A program made the position numbers and the translations under genes. A stretch of 64,000 bases of DNA from Ceratopteris richardii. Taxonomy: Eukaryota; Streptophyta; Polypodiopsida; Polypodiales; Pteridaceae. A model generated the notes under the pieces. It made no database searches. It saw only the letters and a list, made by a program, of their open reading frames with translations, and was not told the DNA's origin. Positions 10,037-19,032 of this stretch are shown here, in pieces; position 1 is the first letter of the stretch, and each line of letters opens with the position of its first letter. The stretch lies in contig CM035407.1 of the NCBI GenBank assembly GCA_020310875.1, positions 201,346,153 through 201,410,152 of the forward strand, in the 5' to 3' direction.

Positions 10037-11080
10037 TGATGGAGAGTGTTAATCTCCAAAAGAACAACCTATTCTTGAAATTAGAGCACCTCTATATCAA
10101 GAATAAGTCTAGACTCTCTTAATTTAGAGAACAATCACTAACTTATCAAGAAATTGATTATTCTGGAAAAAATCAAATTCTCAGAAAATTCTGCTGCAGA
10201 TTAATCTCTGATTGACTAACCATTCGTGTAAAGTTTTTTATAAAACTTTGTAGGATGTGTCGCCTTAAGGTTGCGCACCTTCTCCAACTTAAATCTCTTC
10301 AAATGATTGAGTATACTTTGAGAAATGACTCAAACATTTTACCTATGTGTGAAACTGCTTCTCTACAGTAGCGACTTTGACACCTGTAACTTCTTAGCTA
10401 TGGTTCTCCCAATGTCGAACCCGTTTGGTCAAATGCTTTTAGATGTAGATAGCTTATCTCTCAACTTAGATTTTGAGCTATCATTTGTGTAAAACTTTAC
10501 ACTGTGCACTGAGCACTGTCCATTTTTATGAATTCAAAATCTACGCCTGTTTCAGAAGGCACTCAGACTTTTACACATACAAATGTTCCTATTCAGAATT
10601 CTCTCAACCTAATCACAATTGGAGGCTAAAACTTTGCACAGTAGTCGATCAACTCTAGACTTAAACTTGTACAAAAGCATTGCACAAAAGATCTACCATA
10701 GAAGGAGAAAACACAGAAGCTTCGGGCGCAAAAATTCTGTCATTTCTGAAGAAGACTATAACTAAATGAGAGAGAGACTTCAACTAACTTTTCATGTGTC
10801 TAATGACACTTACAACTCCTCATTTCTCTATTCCTATGCTCTCACATAGTCTCTCCTCGTCTCCTCTTCTATATCCTGACATTTTTCCATAGTATTTATA
10901 GGCAAATATGTACAGACTTATGACTAAACATAAGTATAAGTAACCTATGTCTTAACTAATGTACATATGTGTACATTTCTTTCAACCTGTGAATGTAACC
11001 ATCTTCTAAGCTTCAAGACTTGATCTTATCTCCATCCTTTGTCTTCCAAAACTTCAATTGGTGATTGGTCTGCACCAACA
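10037..11080 (-). repeat. 5' LTR of Copia-1
   Basis: 1044 bp; on the minus strand it starts TGTTGGTGCAG and ends CTCTCCATCA just before the PBS. A TATA box (CTATAAATAC) is at 10892-10901 on the minus strand. Flanked by the AGAAT duplication. Confidence 0.95.
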
Positions 11081-11085
11081 AGAAT

Positions 11086-11215
11086 GACCACAGAATCGTG
11101 ATTCTTTCTGCAAGCTTTTAGGAGGGAAACAGAAAATCGTGATTTTTCAAAAAAATTTGAATTTTTCACAGAATCGCAATTTTCTTCACAAAATCGTGTT
11201 TTTTGGCGGGAAATT
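11086..11215. repeat. Palindromic array, part 2 (beyond Copia-1)
   Basis: The array of 3790-4595 resumes after the Copia-1 target duplication: AATCGTGATT, AATCGCAATT and related words. The PBS-proximal end of the leader follows. Confidence 0.85.
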
Positions 11216-11527
11216 CAAATTTCTGAGCGCTGGGAAATGGCGAGCTCCGTATGTGCAAGAAATCATGAAAAAACACAGCGCTTGCTCTCCCTTGCACCTC
11301 CTAACTCCTTCACACACAATAATGCATGAAAAATGGTATGAAAATGGTGAAAATGCACTAAAACAAGAAATTTCTATGAAGAAGAAGATGGAAGAAGATG
11401 GAGATGGTGATGATGATGAAGATGAAGAAGAAAAATCAGAAAATGAAAAAAAATGATAGTTTTTTTTTCCTTCCAACGTTGCAAATCTATGATCTTAGCA
11501 TCACAACGCTCGTCCTCGAAGCTCTCT
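11216..11527 (-). other. PBS-proximal leader of A1
   Basis: On the minus strand it aligns with 59035-59340 of A3: a GATGGTAAGATC block, then a CATCATCATCACC-rich, pyrimidine-rich stretch, then TGCATTATTGTGTG. No coding frame is convincing; Asp/Glu- or His-rich ORFs on either strand come from the trinucleotide-like composition. Confidence 0.7.
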
Positions 11528-11544
11528 CCCCAGCAATGGCGCCA
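11528..11544 (-). promoter_or_regulatory. tRNA-Asp primer-binding site of A1
   Basis: The minus strand reads TGGCGCCATTGCTGGGG, two transitions away from TGGCGCCGTTGCCGGGG, the complement of the plant tRNA-Asp 3' end. It lies 8 bases after the LTR, as in A3. Confidence 0.88.
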
Positions 11545-11552
11545 AAATTTGG

Positions 11553-11663
11553 TGTAGCTCAAGCGTAAGCACCACCTCCTTTACTTGTCAATCCGCGGAG
11601 ACGTGAGGACCGATATAAAGACCACGAGCAAGTGAAGGCACAAGTGCATGAGTGAAAGCACAC
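11553..11663 (-). repeat. 5' LTR of A1, truncated
   Basis: About 111 bp of the LTR 3' end (U5 side), matching 58895-59008 in reverse. It stops abruptly at 11663, where plus-strand RNase H sequence of A2 begins. The same words occur at 1-45, in the other LTR of A1. Confidence 0.85.
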
Positions 11664-11679
11664 AAGCTCAGCACCTATA

Positions 11680-12012
11680 TTGACAACCCCGGATTGGAGT
11701 AAGCCATTCCATGTACATGTGGATGCATCCAATTATGCCATAGGATGTGTGTTAGCACAACCCACGAATGAAGGTAATATAGATCTCCCCATAGCTTATG
11801 CGAGCAGACAGTTGAATGCAGCAAAAAGAAATTACACCACTATGGAACGAGAAGGATTAGGAATGATCTATGCAGTGAAGAAATTCATACATTATTTGTT
11901 GGCAAACAAGTTCAAATTCTTTACAGATCATCAAGCATTACTGTATTTAGTCAATAAGCCTTGTAACAACGGGACGATTGATACGTTGGTTTCTATTACT
12001 CATGGAGTATGA
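11680..12012 (+). pseudogene. A2 Pol: RNase H (N-terminal part)
   Basis: 110 residues. Carries HVHVDASNYAIGCVLAQ, YASRQLNAAKRNYTT, MEREGLGM and FTDHQAL, the Ty3/Gypsy RNase H blocks with the Asp, Glu and Asp metal ligands in place. It matches the complete segment at 38381-39076. The last 20 residues are out of frame; the real frame moves to the ORF at 11978. Confidence 0.88.
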
Positions 12013-12301
12013 CTTTGAAGTAGTAGTCAGGAAAGGAAAGACACATCTCAGAGCTGACCACCTCTCGAGATTAACCTCAGGAGAAGCTCCTCAAGGAATA
12101 GCGGATGAATTACCTGATGCATATTTGTTTAACCTTGAGATAGCGCCAGAATGGGCTAAGCCGATAGTCCCTATTCTCACATATGGACTCAAGAATTCTA
12201 GGATAAGGATCAAGGAAGGAGAGATTACAAAGTCTCAAAGATATCAAATCATAGCAGGAAGTATATATGAACAGGATAATCGATTCTTGCTTGTTGTGTA
12301 G
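11978..12301 (+). pseudogene. A2 Pol: RNase H end and connection to integrase
   Basis: 107 residues. Begins RWFLLLMEYDFEVVVRKGKTHLRADHLSR, the end of Gypsy RNase H, then a linker (DELPDAYLFNLE) matching 39080-39361. Frame-shifted relative to the flanking ORFs on both sides. Confidence 0.82.
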
Positions 12302-12324
12302 ATGAATCAGAACATGCAAATTGG

Positions 12325-12666
12325 TTGCAATTAACACACATAGGTGCACTAATGCAACATCACTCGAAACATCGTACATTGCAGACTCTGCATAGACTAG
12401 GAGTCTATTGGCCTTCTATGGAAGCAGATGTCTACAAGTTGTGTAAAGAATGCCCTGTTTATTGTGAAAGCCCACCAGTAGAACATGCTACATTATATCG
12501 CGTGTCTCTCACACCAGAATGGAGTGAACCTTTAGTGACATACTTGAGGACAAACACATTTCCTCAAGGAATGACCTTAGCTCGACAACGAAGTCTAGAG
12601 CAGGAAGCTCAAGACTATCACTTGTTGGCGACAATCTATACAAACGAGGACGAGATGGATATTTAA
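12325..12666 (+). pseudogene. A2 Pol: first HHCC-like segment before integrase
   Basis: 113 residues with HRTLQTLHRLGVYWPSMEADVYKLCKECPVYC, which resembles an integrase zinc-binding block, although a second complete one follows at 12693. It matches 39404-39631 in A4 and the corresponding part of 54603-55511 in B. The element therefore carries two HHCC-like segments in tandem, of which only the second is followed by a catalytic core. Frame-shifted from its neighbours. Confidence 0.7.
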
Positions 12667-12692
12667 GACAATGTGTTCATGAAAGCGATTAT

Positions 12693-13319
12693 TTGAGCGT
12701 ACTAGAGACTGCACACCAAGGTGTTGCAGGAGGTCATTTTGGACCCAATAGGATAATCAAAGCCATCCTCTTTGCAGGATTATGGTGGTCCACTCTTCAC
12801 ATGGATGCACATACCTATGTAAAGAGATGTGATGTGTGCCAAAGAACTCAATTTCCTACTCGCAGAGATGAAATGCCATTGAAACCCATGATGGGAGGAC
12901 GTGCATTTTCTAAGTGGGGTATAGACTTTGTAGGACCCATTAACCCCCTTGCAGAAGGTACACACACTGAGTACATTATTGTTGCGACAGATTATCTTAC
13001 CAAATGGGTAGAGGAAAAAGCCACAAAAAAGAATGATGCACACACGACTGCAAAATTCTTATTTGAAAATGTCTTTACAAGATATGGATTGCCTATAGAG
13101 TTAGTGAGCGATCGAGGAACTCACTTTCTAAATCAGGTCATTGAATATTTGTTACAGGATTTTATGGTGATTCACAAGAAATCCGCACCATATCATCCTC
13201 AGGCCAATGGTCAAGCAAAAAGTACTAACAAGATCCTTTGTAACGTACTGACGAAACTCGTGAACAACAAACATTTAGATTGGTACAAACAATTACACCA
13301 CGTTGTTTGGGCATATTGA
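12693..13319 (+). pseudogene. A2 Pol: integrase zinc finger and catalytic core
   Basis: 208 residues. Zinc-binding H8, H15, C46 and C49; the catalytic core has D78 (GIDFVGP) and D140 (VSDRGTHF). The position 36 residues after D140, where DD35E integrases have Glu, is Lys176 (NGQAKSTNK). A TGA at 13317-13319 interrupts a frame that otherwise continues through 13784 and 14915. Matches 39656-40552 and, on the minus strand, 54219-55511. The Lys also occurs in A4, so this may be an old loss shared by a lineage, or two independent Glu-to-Lys changes. Confidence 0.9.
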
Positions 13320-13784
13320 GTGGCCTACAAGACCGTACTCAATGCAACTCCCTTTCATATGGTTTTTGGTCAGAATGTTGTGCTTCCTTTGGACTTCTTG
13401 ATACCGACCCTTAAGGTTGCACAAGAACATCAGTGGACCGGCCATGAATTATCAGCGAGAATAATGGACTTGGAACGATTAGGAGAAACCAGGCTGAGAG
13501 TAGCAGCAGGAATATATGCAGCAAAGAAGCGACAGAAAGCATATTTTGATGCACATGTGAATGATAAAGGCTTAAAAGAAGGAGATTTAGTCCTAGTATA
13601 TAGGCTGAAACAACACGCACGGAAATTAGAAAAGCGAGGTTATGGACCTATGATCATTAACAGACCCTCGACAAGTGGAGCAGTACAATTAGCCACCTTA
13701 GAAGGAGACATAATGCCTAATTACATTAGTGGCTATAGATTCAAGTTATATCAAGAACCTCTTACTGAGGATATGCTTAGATGA
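13320..13784 (+). pseudogene. A2 Pol: integrase C-terminal region
   Basis: 154 residues in frame with 12693-13319. Contains VAYKTVLNATPFHMVFGQNVVLPLDF, the end of the Gypsy core, then KKRQKAYFDAHVNDKGLKEGDLVLVY and KRGYGPMII, which resemble the C-terminal GPY/F-type module. It ends in a TGA after LTEDMLR; the frame reopens at once in the next ORF. Confidence 0.85.
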
Positions 13785-13790
13785 CTCAGG

Positions 13791-14915
13791 TTGGCAAAGA
13801 AGCGTAAGGAGGAAGAAAATAGAATACGAGCTAAAGCTCAGGCAGAAGCTATAGAACGCATTAAGCGCATGAAGCTAAGAAGACAAGGACTAGGGAGAGA
13901 ACATTATAACCATCTCGAAACAACACCCAGATATCCCATGGCCATGTGTCAAGTAAAGTCAAGTACTCATCCTAGCATAGTGGATAGGAGACCATTCATT
14001 ACAGACAGGCTAGAGCACGGCAACCCTTGCCAAGAGCTCAGGCCTTTAATAAACTCAGGTGCTGCGACTATTTCTATTAGATGGTCCCATTATAGGGACT
14101 TAGGAATAGAAATGCGGCTAGTTGAGGCATACCTCATAGGGCTAGGAGGCATGGAAACCCCTTGCATGAGTGAGGTGGATCTTCCTATCCTCATAAACAA
14201 AGTAGCTATGACAGCAAAGCTACTAGTGTGCCATGACAAGGACCTGATAGAACCCCTAATCCTTGGCCAAGATTGGCTATACGATCACTCAGTGGACCTA
14301 AATCTTAGACAAGGCTCCCTGCAGATTGGAACATTACATCAGAAGCGAGTGATACCGCTTGACTTCCCTAACAGGAATCCGCCTGAAGAACGCAACCCTA
14401 AACGCTATGAAATGCATGCGACGGAAGACCGGAAGATTTGTGGGCAGATAAGTCACGTTAAGTCTACACTAATCCACGCGGGCTTGGTGATGGACAATTG
14501 TCAATCAGAAGGACGTCAGGAGATTTTCCCTTGGGCTTGCTGCAAATTAGAAGGGGCAACCACCCAACCGCTTGGTCAAATGGACACAATCAGTGGTCAG
14601 GTGGGTTACATCAACGGTCCGGTGGACTGCATCAGCAGCCACATGGGCAAGATATCCTGCAGTGCCCATCCTTCCACACTTACTGCGGACTCGCCTAGAT
14701 CTGTGGTACAAAATGCCTCACCTTCTAATGGGCAAGTTTCGCAAGTGTTGGATCTCCCTTCTTTTCCAAAGCAGAGTGTCCATCTGACCTCTCAACCTCA
14801 AGCACTAAGGAGTCAATCACAACAGAGGAACCTAGACCGAGGACACTATCAGACGACACAAAGAGGAAAGCAGCAGTATCAGTACCATAGAACAAGAGGC
14901 ACGAGACAAATATAG
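13791..14915 (+). CDS. A2 second retropepsin-like domain, downstream of integrase
   Basis: 374 residues, in the same frame as the integrase ORFs and separated from them by one stop. Residues 1-40 are a basic, probably helical linker (KKRKEEENRIRAKAQAEA). Residues about 66-170 form an aspartic-protease-like domain: LINSGAATIS at 86-95, where A4 has LIDSGATTS, and LILGQDWLYDH at 156-166 for the second Gly strand. The catalytic Asp is Asn88 here, so this copy should be inactive. The remainder is Gln/Ser-rich. Gypsy Pol normally has its single protease before RT; a second one at the Pol C-terminus is unusual. Confidence 0.75.
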   Translation: MAKKRKEEENRIRAKAQAEAIERIKRMKLRRQGLGREHYNHLETTPRYPMAMCQVKSSTHPSIVDRRPFITDRLEHGNPCQELRPLINSGAATISIRWSHYRDLGIEMRLVEAYLIGLGGMETPCMSEVDLPILINKVAMTAKLLVCHDKDLIEPLILGQDWLYDHSVDLNLRQGSLQIGTLHQKRVIPLDFPNRNPPEERNPKRYEMHATEDRKICGQISHVKSTLIHAGLVMDNCQSEGRQEIFPWACCKLEGATTQPLGQMDTISGQVGYINGPVDCISSHMGKISCSAHPSTLTADSPRSVVQNASPSNGQVSQVLDLPSFPKQSVHLTSQPQALRSQSQQRNLDRGHYQTTQRGKQQYQYHRTRGTRQI

Positions 14916-14984
14916 GTGCCAAAAGGACAGAAACCACCGATAGAGTTCAGCAACGCAGACATTGATAAGAAGAAGTCAAGGCAG

Positions 14985-15275
14985 AAGCAGAGTCAATATT
15001 CAACATCTCCTCGACCTTCTTCTACGAATACGAATATTCGGCATATTTGGATCGCCAAGAAGTAGCTTACAAACCGACCCACACCCACGCAAATCTGGGT
15101 ACCCAAACAGTGTATTATAGCTCAACCCTCAAGCCATGTAATATATACCCCTCAGAAATCTCTTCAACCCCCCATACCACCACACCCGATATCACCTTTT
15201 GCTACTCAACAGAAACCTATCACCCGCTCACAAAATCTTAGGAAGTGGATACCGAAACGTATCCAGTTGTCTCCT
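14985..15275 (+). pseudogene. A2 W-box repeat region
   Basis: In broken frames this stretch encodes RHIWIAKK, QIWVPKQ and RKWIPKR, spaced by 25-60 residues rich in Pro, Thr and Gln. The same W-(I/V)-x-K boxes occur four times at 41517-42134. The boxes follow the second protease domain in both copies. The function is unknown. Confidence 0.55.
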
Positions 15276-15619
15276 CAAAACCCATTGTCTAACATAACTC
15301 CCACCCCGACTAATTTACAACCTTGTAATAACTCATTCACGACTGAACCTTGTACAAATCCACACACTATAACCCAACATCACTTGTAATAACATCTCAT
15401 CAAGAAATGTATGCATTATCTGAAGCATGTAGGTGTCTAGAGAACTGCATTAGTTTTGCAACAATCATTCCATAAACCACATCACAACACTCGGCTACAT
15501 GGGTTACACATCGGTCATGCAAAGGGATTGCGGTCTCACTTTAATGGGATCATGATTAATTTCCATACTAATGTGTTAATCTTTTGTAGGAGATCCGCTA
15601 CACACTCGCATCACTCATC
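15276..15619 (+). other. Spacer between W-box region and ORF3
   Basis: About 340 bp, Pro/Thr-coding at first and then without a clear frame. AATCTTTTGTAGGAGATCCG at 15579-15598 could be a splice acceptor (pyrimidine-containing, ending TAG) just before ORF3, which would fit expression of a third ORF from a spliced RNA. This is a weak inference. Confidence 0.3.
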
Positions 15620-16174
15620 ATGCAGGCAGAAGGACCATCTGAAGCTGGCCCCACTGTACCTATGGAAAATATTGGCGAACTACTCGCGGAGACACATCCT
15701 ACAGCTCAACCACCAAAATTTCAGGGATTTCCAGGACCTATGCCAATTGACGATCGTCCTAGGGGATATACTGAGAAGATTCATCGTAACTCTCATTGGT
15801 TTCAAGGGCTAGCAAGACCATTGGCGGATGCAGATTTCATCTTTGAAGCGAATTTGGCGTTTGATCACCGTACATGGGGCAAGTACCAATTTTTCTCAAG
15901 AGAATTTGAAGGACTACAGAACACAGAAGACTTAACGCATGTTTGGGCAAGAGCAGGCTTCATAGAATATTTCAGTGATCCTTTGCCTAAACCAGACATC
16001 TACAAAAGCTATTACTTAATCACCACTTTGACGGCTTCAGAGAACAAAGATTTGCCAGGAACATTCATTTTGCTGTCATTTGTAAATGATCCGCCATATA
16101 AGAGGTTTTACCTTTCTAAAGATCTGATTCACATTGCAATCAAGATCCATGGAACGCACACTCCAACAGAATGA
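15620..16174 (+). CDS. ORF3 N-terminal segment (A2)
   Basis: 184 residues. The N-terminus is acidic and Pro-rich; then a globular segment with WGKYQFFSREFEGLQ and RAGFIEYFSDPLPKPDIYKSYYLI. The block A-G-(F/I)-x-x-Y-F-x-x-P-(L/I)-x-K-P-D recurs in family B (51662-52021, minus). No signal peptide or transmembrane segment is evident, which argues against a classical Env. It resembles the uncharacterised 3' ORFs of some plant Gypsy elements, but I cannot name a family. The ATG is the first of the open stretch. A TGA at 16172-16174 separates it from the next segment in the same frame. Confidence 0.6.
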   Translation: MQAEGPSEAGPTVPMENIGELLAETHPTAQPPKFQGFPGPMPIDDRPRGYTEKIHRNSHWFQGLARPLADADFIFEANLAFDHRTWGKYQFFSREFEGLQNTEDLTHVWARAGFIEYFSDPLPKPDIYKSYYLITTLTASENKDLPGTFILLSFVNDPPYKRFYLSKDLIHIAIKIHGTHTPTE

Positions 16175-16195
16175 GAAAGGCTAGTTCCAGAGCCT

Positions 16196-16513
16196 ATGAA
16201 ACGTGGGGATGTTACTAAGTGGGAAGATATTTTAGCAATCACACCTGAGCTCTTTAAACCGTTGAGGATAACCTATATAGTCCCTGAGCAATTGGTTCCA
16301 CTTGCCTGCAGTCCTCCCAAATCCTATCCACCTCTTCTACATTCATCAAAGACAACCGTTATGTTAAATTTTGCTGGAAGTGGGATATATCCCCCCAGAC
16401 AGAGTTTTCCTGCATTAGCATTAAAAAATTCATCATTTTCAGTCCAACATTTTAGGTTACTTCAGTCCTTCAAAATTGTCATTCCTGCAAGAGCTCTTCA
16501 GAAAAGTCTTTAG
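16196..16513 (+). pseudogene. ORF3 continuation (A2)
   Basis: 105 residues in the same frame as 15620-16174. Starts KRGDVTKWEDILAITPELFKPLRITYIVPEQLVPL, which continues the globular part; the end is low-complexity and probably out of the ancestral frame. Confidence 0.5.
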
Positions 16514-17050
16514 AAAGCACATGGTTGTCCTCAAGACAAGTAGACATTTACAAAGGTGCTAATTGAACACTCTTTTCTAGTTCCTGCTTGTCGTAAAAGC
16601 GAGAAACATCTAATATCTTCATCTATTATCGTTCCCAGGAAGCATCATCCGCTCTTGATATAGTTCTTTTAGTGGTTACCATTCTGAGCAGGCGGGGAGA
16701 GAATCTGACACCAGCTCCACCGATCATATCTGATTATCCCTTGACATCGTTGAACAAAAACAGCAAGGGAAAATGTCGGACAGCCCAATCGAAGTTCTCG
16801 ATTCCTCACACAATTATGGTCCTGAAAAGAAAACACAGAGATCATGGGGAAGGTTGATGCATGAGCTGAGTTAAACTCCCTTTCCCCATCATGCTCATAA
16901 GAGCTCAGAAAAAATGAGTCGCCAACTGCCAGTTACTTCCATGCGATGTCGGCAGTCAGACCAATGATCATAATCGAAGCGGGACAATAGTCAGAAATGT
17001 CACTCAGATATTAACAATAGTATCAAGAGTGCTGGACAAGTATGAACAAA
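16514..17050 (+). pseudogene. Degraded ORF3 segment
   Basis: Short plus-strand frames (for example 16672-16857) look like ORF3 remnants with many stops. The left boundary of the inserted LTR-element fragment lies somewhere near 17050 but I cannot place it exactly. Confidence 0.35.
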
Positions 17051-18348
17051 ATCAAGCAAAGGAAAATCCCCCCCAGTGCCGATGACTTAGGGCTCGAGTG
17101 TTCAGAGGGGCGTAGGAGAAACGAGATGGTGCCGAATCAGAAATGCAGAGGGGATCTTTGCGGGGACAGAAACGTGCTTCTGCAAAGATTTTGAAAGGAC
17201 ACACACTACTATCGACCAGGTTCAGCATATGGTCCAAATGTCACCAACACCTTTAATTCGTAGCTGCGAAAAATCACAGGGTGGGCGACGCAGACCTCCA
17301 CCAAGTGAGCAGACCAGCACCAACAAGAATCGTGTTCTTCTCCATCAAAAGCCAAGCGGGAAGATTGGAGATGAAGCTCAACCCCCTTCCATATGAACCA
17401 CAAATCTGGAGCAAGAATACTTGACGAGGGAGTGAATGAAGGCCAAACAGAGTGCACAGACCCTCGGTACAGGGATAGAATGCAGGTAAGCTCCATTTCG
17501 GCACAGCCAATGAGACGAGACCCCAGAGTAGGTAGAGGACCTAGCTTGAGCCAGACGAGGTAGCAGGTAGAAAGGAGAAGGCTCAACATCACTCTGGTAG
17601 GGGACAGAGCTCCACCCGCCATGGCCAGGTTACGTAGACACAGAGGGGGAGCCCGTTAGGCTCAACCCCGAAATGACGGATTCCAAAAAGATTGGGAGGG
17701 AGGGTAAGGACCATCCCTCACCTACCCAAGTCCCTGCATTCAATTGAGAAGAGAGAGGAGGCGATACCTCCACTCCCCAAATCGCAAGATTGATACGGAT
17801 CGCAGAGAGCATTAAAGCTCATTCAAGTTGAATTTGAAGGACAAAAAGTAAGCATTTTGACAAGAAGGCCGTCTGTCCTCAATTTTGAACATGAGCAAGA
17901 CAAAAAAGTACTCAAAAATTTTTTTGATTTTATTTATTTATTTTTTCTTGCGAATTCATAAGGAGAAATAAGAGTCATGGGAATCCCAAATTCAACTTCC
18001 TTTTTTGTGGTTTTCTTGAAGGTGAAGAGAGAGAAGGGAGCAGAGAGGGTTCCACCCATCTCCCTTTTCAAGGCAGCCACTCAAATTAAGAAATGATAGA
18101 GAGATGGAGGGTGATGCCAGAGTGAGTATGTGTATGTGAAAGTGTGTGAGAGAGAGAAGAGGGGGTTAGGGGGTGTTTTCTTGTGCCACAAACAAAAATA
18201 AAAAACTAAACTACTCAAAAATTAAAAGAAAAGAGGTACCCTAGGCCAACCGAAGGCCACACATATTCATCATCCTCCAAGTGCCAAGGTGCATCTCATG
18301 AAGTATGGACACGCAAACTTGGAAAAACCAACGGCTAAAGGCCGACGT

Positions 18349-18365
18349 CCCTGACAACAGCACCA
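18349..18365 (-). promoter_or_regulatory. Decayed tRNA-Asp PBS
   Basis: The minus strand reads TGGTGCTGTTGTCAGGG, four transitions (three C-to-T, one G-to-A) from the tRNA-Asp complement TGGCGCCGTTGCCGGGG. The pattern fits deamination of methylated cytosines. Confidence 0.6.
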
Positions 18366-18369
18366 AAAT

Positions 18370-18979
18370 TGTTGAGAAAAGGGGAACAACAAACCCTAAC
18401 CGCCTCACATGGAAGTGAGAGGTTTCTCCAAGTTGGGGCAAAGAATGAGAGGAGAGGTTCACCCACGCTCATGGAGCAATGGCAACAATGGCCAACATCA
18501 CAAGGAGCAAGGGGAACATCCTCCCAACCATGCACACACACATGCAAATCCATACACCAAGATCATCGCCTTGCACACAAGGAAACAGGAGAGTAGCAAA
18601 TGACACCTTCTTCCATTACCAAAATGGAGGCCAAGGCCATGTCCAAGGGACCTCCCTTTTTACAAGAAGTGAGCCTCTACTTATAGGCTTTACATAATTC
18701 CCCATGTGCTCATTTGGAAAAGTCAAAAAGGTGATTCTCTCTCTAACTGCCAATCTTCTGGAATATTCTAAAGATCAAATTTGTAACTACCCAATCTCCA
18801 AGAAGGGCATGCGTGGGTTTTCTACGTGGGGAATCTTTCTAGATGGGTCATAAAGGTGAGAGACACTATCCTATAGTATGAAGAAATATTAAAAAAGGGA
18901 TTTAGGAGAGTGTTCATATGGACATCTCCCAATTTACAAAAAGAAGGTATTTTCAGGAGGGCTAAATGATGCCACAACA
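18370..18979 (-). repeat. Probable 5' LTR of the fragment inside ORF3
   Basis: About 610 bp with inverted ends TGTTG...CAACA, next to a PBS. The length is close to the family A LTR (611 bp) but the sequence is different. The right end at 18979 is set by the CAACA terminus and the resumption of ORF3 coding sequence. Confidence 0.5.
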
Positions 18980-19032
18980 TGAGAAAAATTATGGGCAACC
19001 CTTAGAGCAACACTGCTCAAGACCGATTCACC

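Larger units (their letters stand above)
4596..11080 (-). mobile_element. Copia-1, complete but disabled
   Basis: A 6485-bp Copia-superfamily element on the minus strand. Both LTRs are 1044 bp, and the duplicated target AGAAT lies at 4591-4595 and 11081-11085. Domain order is Gag, protease, integrase, RT, RNase H, typical of Copia. The LTRs differ by about 23 substitutions and 2 short indels as counted by eye (roughly 2 percent). Coding damage comprises a stop after the zinc knuckle, loss of the protease Asp, a one-base frameshift before RT and a stop inside RT. It is closely related to Copia-2. Confidence 0.95.
1..11663 (-). mobile_element. A1: Gypsy family A derivative lacking gag and pol
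   Basis: Read on the minus strand, this stretch has a truncated 5' LTR (11553-11663), a tRNA-Asp type PBS, a leader with palindromic repeats, one unusual ORF (2800-3621), a W-box coding remnant (2063-2323), a non-coding 3' region, a polypurine tract and a 3' LTR cut by the window start. Its ends and 3' region match the other family A copies here (42130-43691 and 58398-60300). No gag, reverse transcriptase or integrase of its own is visible. Copia-1 sits in its leader. It looks like a LARD-like non-autonomous derivative that would need proteins from full-length family A elements; that dependence is inferred. Confidence 0.75.
17050..18979 (-). mobile_element. 5' end fragment of a minus-strand LTR element inside A2 ORF3
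   Basis: A probable LTR (18370-18979) is followed, on the minus strand, by a decayed tRNA-Asp PBS and about 1.3 kb of leader. The leader is pyrimidine-rich and has no recognisable gag. The third-ORF sequence of A2 resumes right after 18979. No second LTR is visible, so the fragment is truncated or its other end has diverged beyond recognition. The ORF at 17209-17622 (minus) matches nothing I know. Confidence 0.5.

Noticed and set aside
11401..11456. Acidic Asp/Glu-rich host protein fragment
   Set aside because: Comes from a GATGAAGAA-type simple sequence in the A1 leader that is shared in reverse with A3 and A5.
15620..16174. Envelope glycoprotein gene
   Set aside because: The position fits, but no signal peptide, transmembrane segment or cleavage motif is evident in any ORF3 segment.
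17209..17622. 137-codon minus-strand ORF as a host gene
   Set aside because: It lies in the leader of an LTR-element fragment, matches no domain I know, and is open in part because of base composition.
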